From IMG/VR virus record IMGVR_UViG_3300006810_000316, positions 1 to 26,752 of that record: a stretch of DNA of 26,752 nucleotides; one strand, written 5' to 3'. Below the pieces are notes generated by a model. That model was not told the DNA's origin, searched no databases, and saw only the letters and a program-made list of their open reading frames with translations. The stretch comes from a virus. The translations under genes were made by a program, and so were the position numbers. Below, one piece after another: positions 8,314 to 15,173 of the stretch (its first letter is position 1; the number at the start of each line of letters is the position of its first letter).

Positions 8314-8512
8314 TAAATTCTCCACCCAAAAACCACTCCATAGGATACCCGGACGCCTCAGCCATACGATACAGAACAGCAACCGATGGTACTCTCCTAC
8401 CACTCATGTATGAATACAAAGCTGACAAGCTTATATTTGCACTTTCAGCAAAAGTTTTTGGAGCGCCATCTACAACTAACTTGACTCTGTCTTTAACTAC
8501 TGTAAGGGACAT
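8273..8512 (-). CDS. XRE (Cro/CI-type) helix-turn-helix protein
   Basis: 79 residues. Helix-turn-helix of the Cro/CI type at about residues 18-50: TFAESANISLSALYSYMSGR then VPSVAVLYRMAEASG, followed by the family ending YPMEWFLGG (about 56-64). The ATG at 8512 overlaps the upstream stop as TAATG. It has only the DNA-binding domain with a short tail. It may regulate the recombination operon in which it sits, which would be an unusual place for a phage repressor; a role in host gene control is the alternative. It ends 41 bases inside the SbcC C-half gene. Confidence 0.75.
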   Translation of the reverse strand: MSLTVVKDRVKLVVDGAPKTFAESANISLSALYSYMSGRRVPSVAVLYRMAEASGYPMEWFLGGEFNDRSVRLTSSEAR

Positions 8513-8772
8513 TATTCCGCTGCCATAGCTTTCTCAGCCGAAGCAACTAATGCTTCAACTTCAGCGCCAAGCTCCGCAACCTTAGATTTAAGAAGCTTTA
8601 GTTGTTCCTCTCCATCCTCTAAACTGCCTACGTCAAACATCTCTTTCAAGTTAGCAAGGGCAGCGTCAAAAGCTGCTTGGTGCTGCATAACTACCTTTTC
8701 GGCATTCATCTTAGCTTCATGTAGTTTGTTTACTCTATCTCTAAGACCTTCAAGCGAATTTATATCAGCCAC
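8512..8772 (-). CDS. Small coiled-coil protein between SbcD and SbcC C-half
   Basis: 86 residues from a GTG at 8772; GGAGG lies 6 bases before it, so I prefer it to the ATG at 8793. Almost the whole chain is heptad-like and Ala/Leu/Glu-rich (LRDRVNKLHEAKMNAEKVVM, then LLKSKVAELGAEVEALVASA), consistent with an antiparallel two-helix coiled coil. It overlaps sbcD by 8 bases. Sitting between the parts of a split SbcC, it might supply coiled-coil length or bridge the halves; this is inference from position. No family recognised. Confidence 0.6.
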   Translation of the reverse strand: MADINSLEGLRDRVNKLHEAKMNAEKVVMQHQAAFDAALANLKEMFDVGSLEDGEEQLKLLKSKVAELGAEVEALVASAEKAMAAE

Positions 8773-9691
8773 CACTATCCTCCAAATCAGCACTATATTT
8801 AAGAAGCAATTCTCTCGCCTCTGGTGAACACCCTGACCGATTTACCACATCTAAAAGAACCGTGTCGAATCTAGGAGTCTCAGAACTACTAGTAACGTTC
8901 TGCTTGGCTAACACCCCAGCAAATTCAACCAGATCTTCAGCAGGCTCTGGCTTTTTAACTACCGGTTTAAACACCTTTGAAGAGGGCTCGACATCAAACA
9001 AAATTCTTTTGAGACCTTTAGAATCAACGTCGTAAACAAAAACACCCGGCTTCAAAGCCATGTCGCCCTTTGAAGCTTTAATCCTAACAAGGGCTCCGGG
9101 GTTAACAATCTTTCTACTACCACGCTCTTTGACAAACGAGTAATGGTAGTGACCGCAGACAATCAATTCCCACCCAGAAGACTTGCGTAAATAATCGTCA
9201 GCGAACACAAAATCTTCTTGTTCACGCCATAACTTATCCATTAAAACCATCTCGTGGGTAACAAGAATATTCCTATACCCATCTAATGGTGCTGGAGAAC
9301 TAGTGTGCATATAACTATTTCCAAAAAGCGCAAAGTCTCCAACAATTACAGGATCATGACTCAATAACGTTATTGCTTTAGAAGCAACAGCAACTCCAAA
9401 AGCAGTACGATTAACAGTATCTAACGATGCGCCGTACAAGTCATGATTACCCGGCGGTGAATAGATGCCATGTGGGTACTCTTGAAAGATGGGAAGGTAC
9501 TTAACGAGTGTGCTTAAAGCAGCGTCATGGGTATCAAAAACATCACCCGTCATTATAATCGGAGCTTTGTACTCCAACCCAATTGAAAACGCAGTCCTTA
9601 ATTTACTTTCCTGCACCTTAACAAAATCATCTACGCGACGAGAAGGGGCAGAATCTCTAAGATGAGCATCCCCAATTAATACAAAATTCAT
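8765..9691 (-). CDS. sbcD: SbcD/Mre11-type nuclease (T4 gp47-like)
   Basis: Manganese-dependent calcineurin-type phosphoesterase that, with SbcC/Rad50, processes DNA ends and hairpins; T4 gp47 is the phage counterpart. All five metal motifs are visible: GDAHL (Asp8, His10), MTGDVFD (Asp50), GNHD (81-84), VTHE (His146) and CGHYH (His181, His183), followed by NPGAL (197-201), a usual ending of the fold. At 308 residues it is shorter than E. coli SbcD (400), with a short capping domain. The ATG overlaps the SbcC N-half stop as ATGA, so translation is probably coupled. Confidence 0.92.
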   Translation of the reverse strand: MNFVLIGDAHLRDSAPSRRVDDFVKVQESKLRTAFSIGLEYKAPIIMTGDVFDTHDAALSTLVKYLPIFQEYPHGIYSPPGNHDLYGASLDTVNRTAFGVAVASKAITLLSHDPVIVGDFALFGNSYMHTSSPAPLDGYRNILVTHEMVLMDKLWREQEDFVFADDYLRKSSGWELIVCGHYHYSFVKERGSRKIVNPGALVRIKASKGDMALKPGVFVYDVDSKGLKRILFDVEPSSKVFKPVVKKPEPAEDLVEFAGVLAKQNVTSSSETPRFDTVLLDVVNRSGCSPEARELLLKYSADLEDSGG

Positions 9692-10806
9692 TGGGCCACC
9701 CTTTTTGCAATGTCACGGTCTTCTTCAGAGAACGGTCTTAAACACTCACTACAATGCTCTAAATTGTCTACAACTTCTTCCAAAGCAGCAAAGGCATCTA
9801 CAAGAGAACTTTCAGCTTCTTTTAGATAATTCACCGCTGTGTCTAACTCAATCGAAAGCTTGCCAATAGAAACGACTGACCTTGAAAGGTCATCGATGTT
9901 CCTCTTGAGCAAAGTAAGAGTTTCGAGTTTAGCCTCGGCACCAGAAACATCAACCAAACCCGTAAAACGCTTCTTTGAAGAAGTTAAAGAATTGCTCGCA
10001 GACCTGAGACGTAAAAATGAACCTGCGTAGGCAGAGTAGTCACTTTTCACCAACTCTAACTCTGCAAACTTGCTCGATACAACATCCACACCTTTCAAGG
10101 CAACAGATAACCGCTCTGCCTCATTCAGGCATTTTGCCGCAGACCTATACGAGCCAATCAACATCTCCAGTGTCGATGCCGACATGGCTTCTGATTCTAA
10201 CTCTCTATATAATTCCTTACCTAGATCCACATCCGCTCGAACTGAAAGACGTGCCTCAAGAATCTCAAGTTTCGACTGAAGATCTAAAGCCTCGTCAGAT
10301 AAACGACTCACATCTTTATTGACTTGCCCACTACCGCTCTTAACAAGGCCAGCCAACTTATCTGCAAACTCAAATCCTAATAGCTCAGCTAAAGCTTTCG
10401 ATATTTGACCATCCGACATCCCGATTAAAAAATGAGAGGAAAGTTGGCTCTGAGTATTTACATCTTCAAGCCTGAGTACTGGGAGAACTTCTGGCGGGAC
10501 AGTTGTCCCTACTTCGGTGAAGGAGCTTTTAAAATCACCCACCTCAACACGATAACCATTGAATGAAGACTTTTTCTCACGCTCAACCAAACCGTTAGTC
10601 GTTCGTATACTTACACTGCAAAACTTCTTACCCCTACGAACAAATGTAGACCCTCTAGGGCGGTTAGTTACTAGCCAATTTACTGCCCTAAGAATAGCCG
10701 TCTTGCCGCTATCAGTATCCCCAAGAATGACGTTCACTCCGGGGGAAAACTCCAAAAAACTTTCCGAATGACTCTGAAAGTTTTTTATAGTGAGATACTC
10801 TATCAA
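9688..10806 (-). CDS. N-terminal half of split SbcC/Rad50 (Walker A plus zinc hook)
   Basis: 372 residues, starting with the Rad50/SbcC pattern IEYLTIKNFQSHSES and Walker A GDTDSGKT (29-36), a Q-loop around NTQSQLSS (about 117-124), then a long coiled coil (about 160-345) ending in a zinc hook CSEC (352-355). The chain stops 17 residues after the hook, exactly where a full-length protein would fold back. The signature motif and Walker B are absent here and occur in the gene at 7675-8313. The start is a TTG at 10806 overlapping the RecA stop, with GGAGG 7 bases upstream. It should act with SbcD in end processing and recombination. Confidence 0.88.
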   Translation of the reverse strand: MIEYLTIKNFQSHSESFLEFSPGVNVILGDTDSGKTAILRAVNWLVTNRPRGSTFVRRGKKFCSVSIRTTNGLVEREKKSSFNGYRVEVGDFKSSFTEVGTTVPPEVLPVLRLEDVNTQSQLSSHFLIGMSDGQISKALAELLGFEFADKLAGLVKSGSGQVNKDVSRLSDEALDLQSKLEILEARLSVRADVDLGKELYRELESEAMSASTLEMLIGSYRSAAKCLNEAERLSVALKGVDVVSSKFAELELVKSDYSAYAGSFLRLRSASNSLTSSKKRFTGLVDVSGAEAKLETLTLLKRNIDDLSRSVVSIGKLSIELDTAVNYLKEAESSLVDAFAALEEVVDNLEHCSECLRPFSEEDRDIAKRVAQ

Positions 10807-11963
10807 GACTCAGCCTCCTCTTCGCTCGCCATCTCACTGAGAGTCTTACTGGGTTTTAAGAAACGGTCTTTCACCATCTCCATTAACCACTCACGCATAC
10901 CGTCATGTGTATCTAGAACAGCCGGAAAACCTAGAGGACGAAACTTTAACTCCTCCTCATTGTAAACCGCAGAGTAGATCCCACGAGTCTGCTTCTGTAG
11001 GTACTCGCAATCACCGCCAAGCTTTTTACTGCTGCTGCCTGACATTGCCTGCCCTTCTGCAAGGAAAAACAAGTTGGCAATATCATCATTGAAGCCACCC
11101 TCGAACAACAACGGGATTCTAGCTTCAAAATCTTTAGCCCTCTCTCCCGGTATCTTGTTCTTGGTGATCTTAGCCTTAACGATATTCCCTACATGTTCAC
11201 CAGCAACTACAATCTTACCGTTTGCAACAGTGCCCAGTCGAATAGCTTGAGAAACTCCAAACTTGATACCCCAACCGCCCGGAGTCTCATCCGTGGGTCC
11301 ACCAAAGGAAGACATCTTCGTAATAATTTGGTTGATAAAAACCAACGAAGCTCGACTTTCACGAAGTGTGTCGTAAATCTTCTTGATGCCAATATGAATA
11401 GCTCTTGGCTTATCCATGGCAGTGCCCGCACGGTCTGGGTCTATGTCTCTGGAACAGGGAGAAGCAGCTATTGTATCCCACACAATAACTACCGGGGGCT
11501 TTTCCTTGCCCTTAGAGTTTAACTTCTCAAGCTTTTGAAGCGTAGCATCTATAAGCGAAAAGCCTTCCTCTACAGTCCTAGCCTCAAACTGAATCAAAGC
11601 ACTGGCGTTTAAACCAAGCTCTTTGACACGCTCCGTTGTCCAAGAGTTCTCGGAATCCAAAACAATCGCCGTACCGCCCATCTTCTGACAATTAGCAAGA
11701 ATATGTGCAGCAAGGGTAGACTTGCCCATACCCGGACGACCACTAATCTCAATCATCCTACCTAGAGGGACACCTCCATGAAGAATAAGATCCAACATTA
11801 ACAGGCCAGTCGGGACAAACCCTTGTACATCCCCACGAAGACCGTCATGAGCAAGGCTCGCTACACTCTGTTTAAACTCTTTATTGATTTCGCTAACCAC
11901 TGAACGCAATGTCTCCATTCGGACATCTAATTCAGAGGCACTCGAAGAATGTTTTTTAGCCAC
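10803..11963 (-). CDS. recA: RecA-family recombinase (UvsX-like role)
   Basis: Strand-exchange ATPase that coats single-stranded DNA. It is 386 residues. Walker A GRPGMGKST (75-83), catalytic Glu105 in DSEN, Walker B VVIVWD (158-163), the switch motif FINQI (209-213) and a DNA-binding L2-like loop with GPTDETPGGWGIKF (222-235, the counterpart of RecA's T-T-G-G...KF). The N-terminal helix and acidic C-terminal tail (EEEAES) resemble RecA. The start is a GTG directly after the upstream stop, with GGGAG 7 bases before it. In T4 the same trio (recombinase, gp46, gp47) starts recombination-dependent replication; the gene order here suits the same task. Confidence 0.93.
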   Translation of the reverse strand: MAKKHSSSASELDVRMETLRSVVSEINKEFKQSVASLAHDGLRGDVQGFVPTGLLMLDLILHGGVPLGRMIEISGRPGMGKSTLAAHILANCQKMGGTAIVLDSENSWTTERVKELGLNASALIQFEARTVEEGFSLIDATLQKLEKLNSKGKEKPPVVIVWDTIAASPCSRDIDPDRAGTAMDKPRAIHIGIKKIYDTLRESRASLVFINQIITKMSSFGGPTDETPGGWGIKFGVSQAIRLGTVANGKIVVAGEHVGNIVKAKITKNKIPGERAKDFEARIPLLFEGGFNDDIANLFFLAEGQAMSGSSSKKLGGDCEYLQKQTRGIYSAVYNEEELKFRPLGFPAVLDTHDGMREWLMEMVKDRFLKPSKTLSEMASEEEAES

Positions 11964-12920
11964 TTAATTTCTCCCAACGGGAGACCTTCGTTGCGCCCCT
12001 ATCCGCGCAAAAGGGGTCACCCAAGAATCATATTGTCGAGTTATCGAATTAAACTCCATATCTACTAAAATACTTAAAGCCTCTTCAAACCCTGACCGTA
12101 ACTCGCATCGAATAGAGTCACCTATCGAGCGCAAGACATCTTCATCAAAGACTTCCAAACCAAGCTCCATAAGTTTCAAGTTTCGGTCTAATATTTCTTC
12201 AGCAGTGGCGATATTCTTCAAACGACTAGATGTCTGACTTACCGCCCATTTACACAGGGATGAAGAAGACGAAGCCCTGCTCTCCTCTAAAACTTTTTTG
12301 GCTGTTTTCTCGCCTATGCCTTTAACACCAAAGATTTTATCAGAGGAGTCTCCACACAAAGCCCGATACAAAAGAAAAAACTCTTTCTCTACGCCTGCAA
12401 CCTCAAGAAAGTTTTCTTCATTGACGTAGGTGCGCTTTACTGGACGATACATCGAAACGTTTGAAGAAACCATCTGCATAAAGTCTTTATCCTCAGAAAC
12501 AATTACGCAGTCCCCGAAACCCGAAGATAAACCTACAGTCACACACTCATAAATAAGGTCATCGCCCTCAGTACCTGCATACGACATCGAATTTACACGA
12601 AGTAAAGGAAGTATCTTGTCCAAATAAGACCGTTGCAGGGCAAAGTTCCTTAAATAAAGTTCTGACTCCTCATCCAAAGGCTTCCTGTTCTTCCTGCCCT
12701 TGTAGTCTGGATAAAGAGATAGACGCCTTTTGGATAGACCACTATCCCAAACAACAATACAACGTCTCACGGAGTGCGCGTTCCTCAAGAGCCATTGAAG
12801 ACTCTTGAGGAACCCAGCAACTCCACCAAACTTTTCTCCAACACCTTTGTCACCAGACGTTAGGTAGGGAACCCTCAAGATTCGGTGAAGCGTGTGGTTC
12901 CCATCAACGACGATAAACAT
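11964..12920 (-). CDS. 5'-3' exonuclease / flap endonuclease (FEN family)
   Basis: Structure-specific 5' nuclease that removes RNA primers and flaps, like T4 RNase H or T5 exonuclease. It is 318 residues. The metal-site acids are visible: Asp6 (VVDGNH), Asp59 (VVWDSG), Glu118-Asp120-Asp121 (TEGDDL), Asp144 and Asp146 (SEDKDF), Asp191 and Asp194 (GDSSDK). The helix-3-turn-helix for duplex DNA follows at about 196-210 (IFGVKGIGEKTAKKV). The basic arch region includes YPDYKGRKNRKP (70-81). ATG at 12920 has little ribosome-binding signal. It lies between SSB and RecA, four bases after the SSB stop. Confidence 0.92.
   Translation of the reverse strand: MFIVVDGNHTLHRILRVPYLTSGDKGVGEKFGGVAGFLKSLQWLLRNAHSVRRCIVVWDSGLSKRRLSLYPDYKGRKNRKPLDEESELYLRNFALQRSYLDKILPLLRVNSMSYAGTEGDDLIYECVTVGLSSGFGDCVIVSEDKDFMQMVSSNVSMYRPVKRTYVNEENFLEVAGVEKEFFLLYRALCGDSSDKIFGVKGIGEKTAKKVLEESRASSSSSLCKWAVSQTSSRLKNIATAEEILDRNLKLMELGLEVFDEDVLRSIGDSIRCELRSGFEEALSILVDMEFNSITRQYDSWVTPFARIGAQRRSPVGRN
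12781..12812. repeat. 11-bp perfect inverted repeat inside the 5' nuclease gene
   Basis: ttcctcaagag (12781-12791) and its exact complement ctcttgaggaa (12802-12812) are separated by 10 bases. The RNA could fold into a stable hairpin about 110 bases into the coding region. No T-run follows on the coding strand, so it is not a canonical terminator. Confidence 0.8.
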
Positions 12921-12923
12921 TGA

Positions 12924-13964
12924 TTAAAAAGAAATTTCCTCTTCGTGGTATTTTTGACGTGCTTCTAGAGTACGAGTATTAGTCGTCTCATCATGCTGAC
13001 AGTTCACCTCTACCGGACAAATCATGCACTTCTTCAACGCAGCCACATGATAGCCAAAACAATCAGGGCGCGACCCGGTAAATGTTGTTTTTGGCTGTGC
13101 CGACGCTACAGCCGAGTCGCTTTGTTCAAAAATATCGCCAGCCCTCGAAAGCAAAGAGAGAACCCCGTCCGCAAGAGTTTTCCCACGGGCAAGATCTTCT
13201 TTGGAAGGGTGTTTAAACATCTTTCCGAAGTTGTGACCCGCGCTCTGTGCGGCTTCCGAGAGGTCTTCACTGTCAAGTAAAGGACTTTTCCCTTCCGGGT
13301 CAAACATAACGTCGTACTTGGTATCAAGGCCAGCCCCTGTGCGAGTCACAATGACATCATAACCCTTATCGATGTCAGTGAAGTCACCAATCATGTAATT
13401 GCCCTTGGCGTTCTTCCGTACAGCAGCTTCACGGATTGTACCGTATACACTCATCGGAAGACCGACTGCCCAAATCTTCGGGACGCTTACTGTATTTCCC
13501 TTGAACTGGGCCTGTGTCTCCTCAGTATTATCACGAACAATCGCGTTTACGTAGGCACGACCACGAAGTCCATGCTTACCGAGAAAACGCTTCTTGTCAG
13601 CCTCAGAGAGATCATTTGTGTCACAGTAATCGTAAAGCTTTGCCATAGCGCGGCAGATCGGGCACTCAATACCACTCTCTGGAAAGCTACGCTCTGGGCA
13701 ACGGAATTTACCGTCCTTTGGTGAACCATTGAAACCCGGCGGGTTCCAATGATCATAGATGACCATTCCAAAACCACCATTCGGAACAAAAAGCTCGTCA
13801 CCGTAACCCGGAGGAAGGATGCGAAGTTGATGAGAACCCTCTTCAAGGTTGTACCATATGTTCTCATCTCGGTTGAAGCGTTGACGACCACCGTTGGCCC
13901 GACGCTCTTGTTTAAGTTTGTTTGCCTGCTCCTCCTTGAGGAGCGAATCCATGTCGAGTTTCAC
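12924..13964 (-). CDS. ssb: Single-stranded DNA-binding protein, T4 gp32-like
   Basis: Protects single-stranded DNA at the fork and loads recombinase. It is 346 residues. An N-terminal basic arm (about 10-30) is followed by an OB-fold core with HQLRILPPG (45-53). A zinc site can be read as His72, Cys89, Cys101, Cys104, matching the His-Cys-Cys-Cys order of gp32. A second Cys cluster near the end (Cys302, 313, 316, 322; DCFGYH then CMICPVEVNC) is extra to gp32. The chain ends HEEEISF, an acidic tip with terminal Phe like the protein-docking tip of bacterial SSB. The start is a GTG with AAGGAG about 9 bases upstream, a strong site fitting a highly made protein. Confidence 0.88.
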   Translation of the reverse strand: MKLDMDSLLKEEQANKLKQERRANGGRQRFNRDENIWYNLEEGSHQLRILPPGYGDELFVPNGGFGMVIYDHWNPPGFNGSPKDGKFRCPERSFPESGIECPICRAMAKLYDYCDTNDLSEADKKRFLGKHGLRGRAYVNAIVRDNTEETQAQFKGNTVSVPKIWAVGLPMSVYGTIREAAVRKNAKGNYMIGDFTDIDKGYDVIVTRTGAGLDTKYDVMFDPEGKSPLLDSEDLSEAAQSAGHNFGKMFKHPSKEDLARGKTLADGVLSLLSRAGDIFEQSDSAVASAQPKTTFTGSRPDCFGYHVAALKKCMICPVEVNCQHDETTNTRTLEARQKYHEEEISF

Positions 13965-13976
13965 TCTTATTTCTCC

Positions 13977-14474
13977 TTAAAAGTCATTACCTGAACTAAT
14001 CACTCTATCCCGTTCGCGAGCCATGTTATCCAACAACCGGGCTCGCTGGCTCATAGTGAATTGCAACTCATTCAAAAAACTAGAAAGCCTCTCTGTAGAG
14101 ACCATGTCTACATGCAACTCTTCGTAATCAGAGTCAGCCATAGTCACCGCATCGGCTACCCACTCTGGTATCGCAGTGCCCTTCCCTCCTTCCTGCTTAC
14201 GGCGTTCAGATTCTCTCCTCACCGAAAGCTTTTTCATTGCTTCATTCCGAATAAAACGAAGCTTTGCCTCCTTAGCAATCGCAGCATAGTGAGCCGCAAC
14301 CCATGAAAGCTCCACTGCTAACGACATGTGTCGGTCAACCGCTTCTGAAACGTTAATGATCTGCGCGTCTAACTGAGCGCTAATTCTCGGGATACGCTCT
14401 TTGTCCTCTTCGGTAACAAAGTCGCATGAATCAAGGAAAACTCTAATTTCTTGACTCAAATTGTTTTCATTCAT
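13977..14474 (-). CDS. Uncharacterised helical protein upstream of SSB
   Basis: 165 residues from the ATG at 14474, which has GAGGAG 6 bases upstream (an ATG two codons earlier abuts that site). Function not recognised. Nearly all alpha-helical by composition: a long charged helix at about 50-95 (AAIAKEAKLRFIRNEAMKKL), a short glycine linker, and a further helix at the C-terminus (LSSFLNELQFTMSQRARLLD). No Cys cluster or nuclease motif. It is encoded just before SSB in the replication operon, so a replisome accessory role, such as a helicase loader, is conceivable but unsupported. Confidence 0.55.
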   Translation of the reverse strand: MNENNLSQEIRVFLDSCDFVTEEDKERIPRISAQLDAQIINVSEAVDRHMSLAVELSWVAAHYAAIAKEAKLRFIRNEAMKKLSVRRESERRKQEGGKGTAIPEWVADAVTMADSDYEELHVDMVSTERLSSFLNELQFTMSQRARLLDNMARERDRVISSGNDF

Positions 14475-14515
14475 GAACATCTCCTCAAACTCTTAGGAAA
14501 AGAATCAACTCTTAC

Positions 14516-15172
14516 TTAATAAGAGGCCTCAAGATCGAAATCTGCTCCCCTTAAATGCAATAATTCTTGATCCGCCACGGTGAGGCCCATACTTGCCTCT
14601 TCCGTAATGCGTTGAAGTGCTGCAAGAATGCTTCCTGCACCATTGTATGCCTGTAGGTCTAACATGGCATCGGTCAAAGGATACACCTCTATAGGCAGTT
14701 CCATAGAAGATCGAATGATCACAAGCCTTTTTTGTCGCATCTCCCGCATCTTAGCGAGAAGCGCGAGCCGTGACTGTTCCTTAAAATACGACCTATCAAC
14801 TGCCGTCTTCATGCCAGACGTGGCGGCGGCTGTAGCAGCAAGCACCGTCTTGACAACATTGCCAGCAGCTAAGGCTGAAGAACTGGAAAGCCCCAAAATG
14901 AGCAAATCAGTAACAATTTCAAAAGTACTTGAAGAACGATAAAGCGACTGTTCGTAATCATCAAAGGCAACATTTGAAAGGTATAAAATCTCAGCGATGA
15001 AGTGATTCCTACCTTCGGCGGTCTCACTAGCCAATGAAGGAATTTCTCCTGAACTGTATCTATCTATCAAGGCTTGCTCATAAGAAAGAGCAGGGGGTGA
15101 CTCTTTTACAGACCATCGACTTGCCGTACACGAAGAACACAGTACTAAAATAGCTACCAAGAACAGTTTCAC
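14516..15172 (-). CDS. Putative phage lipoprotein / membrane-associated protein
   Basis: 218 residues from the GTG at 15172, which lies one base after the polymerase stop with GGAGG 7 bases upstream. The N-terminus MKLFLVAILVLCSSC is a signal peptide: Lys, hydrophobic core, then CSSC with Cys15 as a possible lipidated residue (the -3 position is Cys rather than the usual Leu). A hydrophobic Ala/Leu/Ser stretch occurs at about 86-120 (VTDLLILGLSSSSALAAGN, VLAATAAATSG) and might contact the membrane. The rest is helical. No family recognised. Phage lipoproteins known elsewhere block receptors or superinfecting phage (for example T5 Llp); a similar role here is inference. Confidence 0.6.
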   Translation of the reverse strand: MKLFLVAILVLCSSCTASRWSVKESPPALSYEQALIDRYSSGEIPSLASETAEGRNHFIAEILYLSNVAFDDYEQSLYRSSSTFEIVTDLLILGLSSSSALAAGNVVKTVLAATAAATSGMKTAVDRSYFKEQSRLALLAKMREMRQKRLVIIRSSMELPIEVYPLTDAMLDLQAYNGAGSILAALQRITEEASMGLTVADQELLHLRGADFDLEASY

Positions 15173-15173
15173 C

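Noticed and set aside
8314-8403. N-terminal extension of the SbcC C-half (30 extra residues rich in Trp)
   Set aside because: Overlaps the XRE gene in another frame, looks unlike protein, and the ATG at 8313 has a proper ribosome binding site.
10017-10322. Plus-strand open frame of 101 codons
   Set aside because: Antisense to the coiled-coil part of the SbcC N-half; no motifs and low-quality composition.
13931-13945. ctcct/aggag palindrome near the SSB start as a gp32-like autoregulatory element
   Set aside because: The stem is only about 5 bp and lies within the coding sequence rather than over the ribosome binding site.
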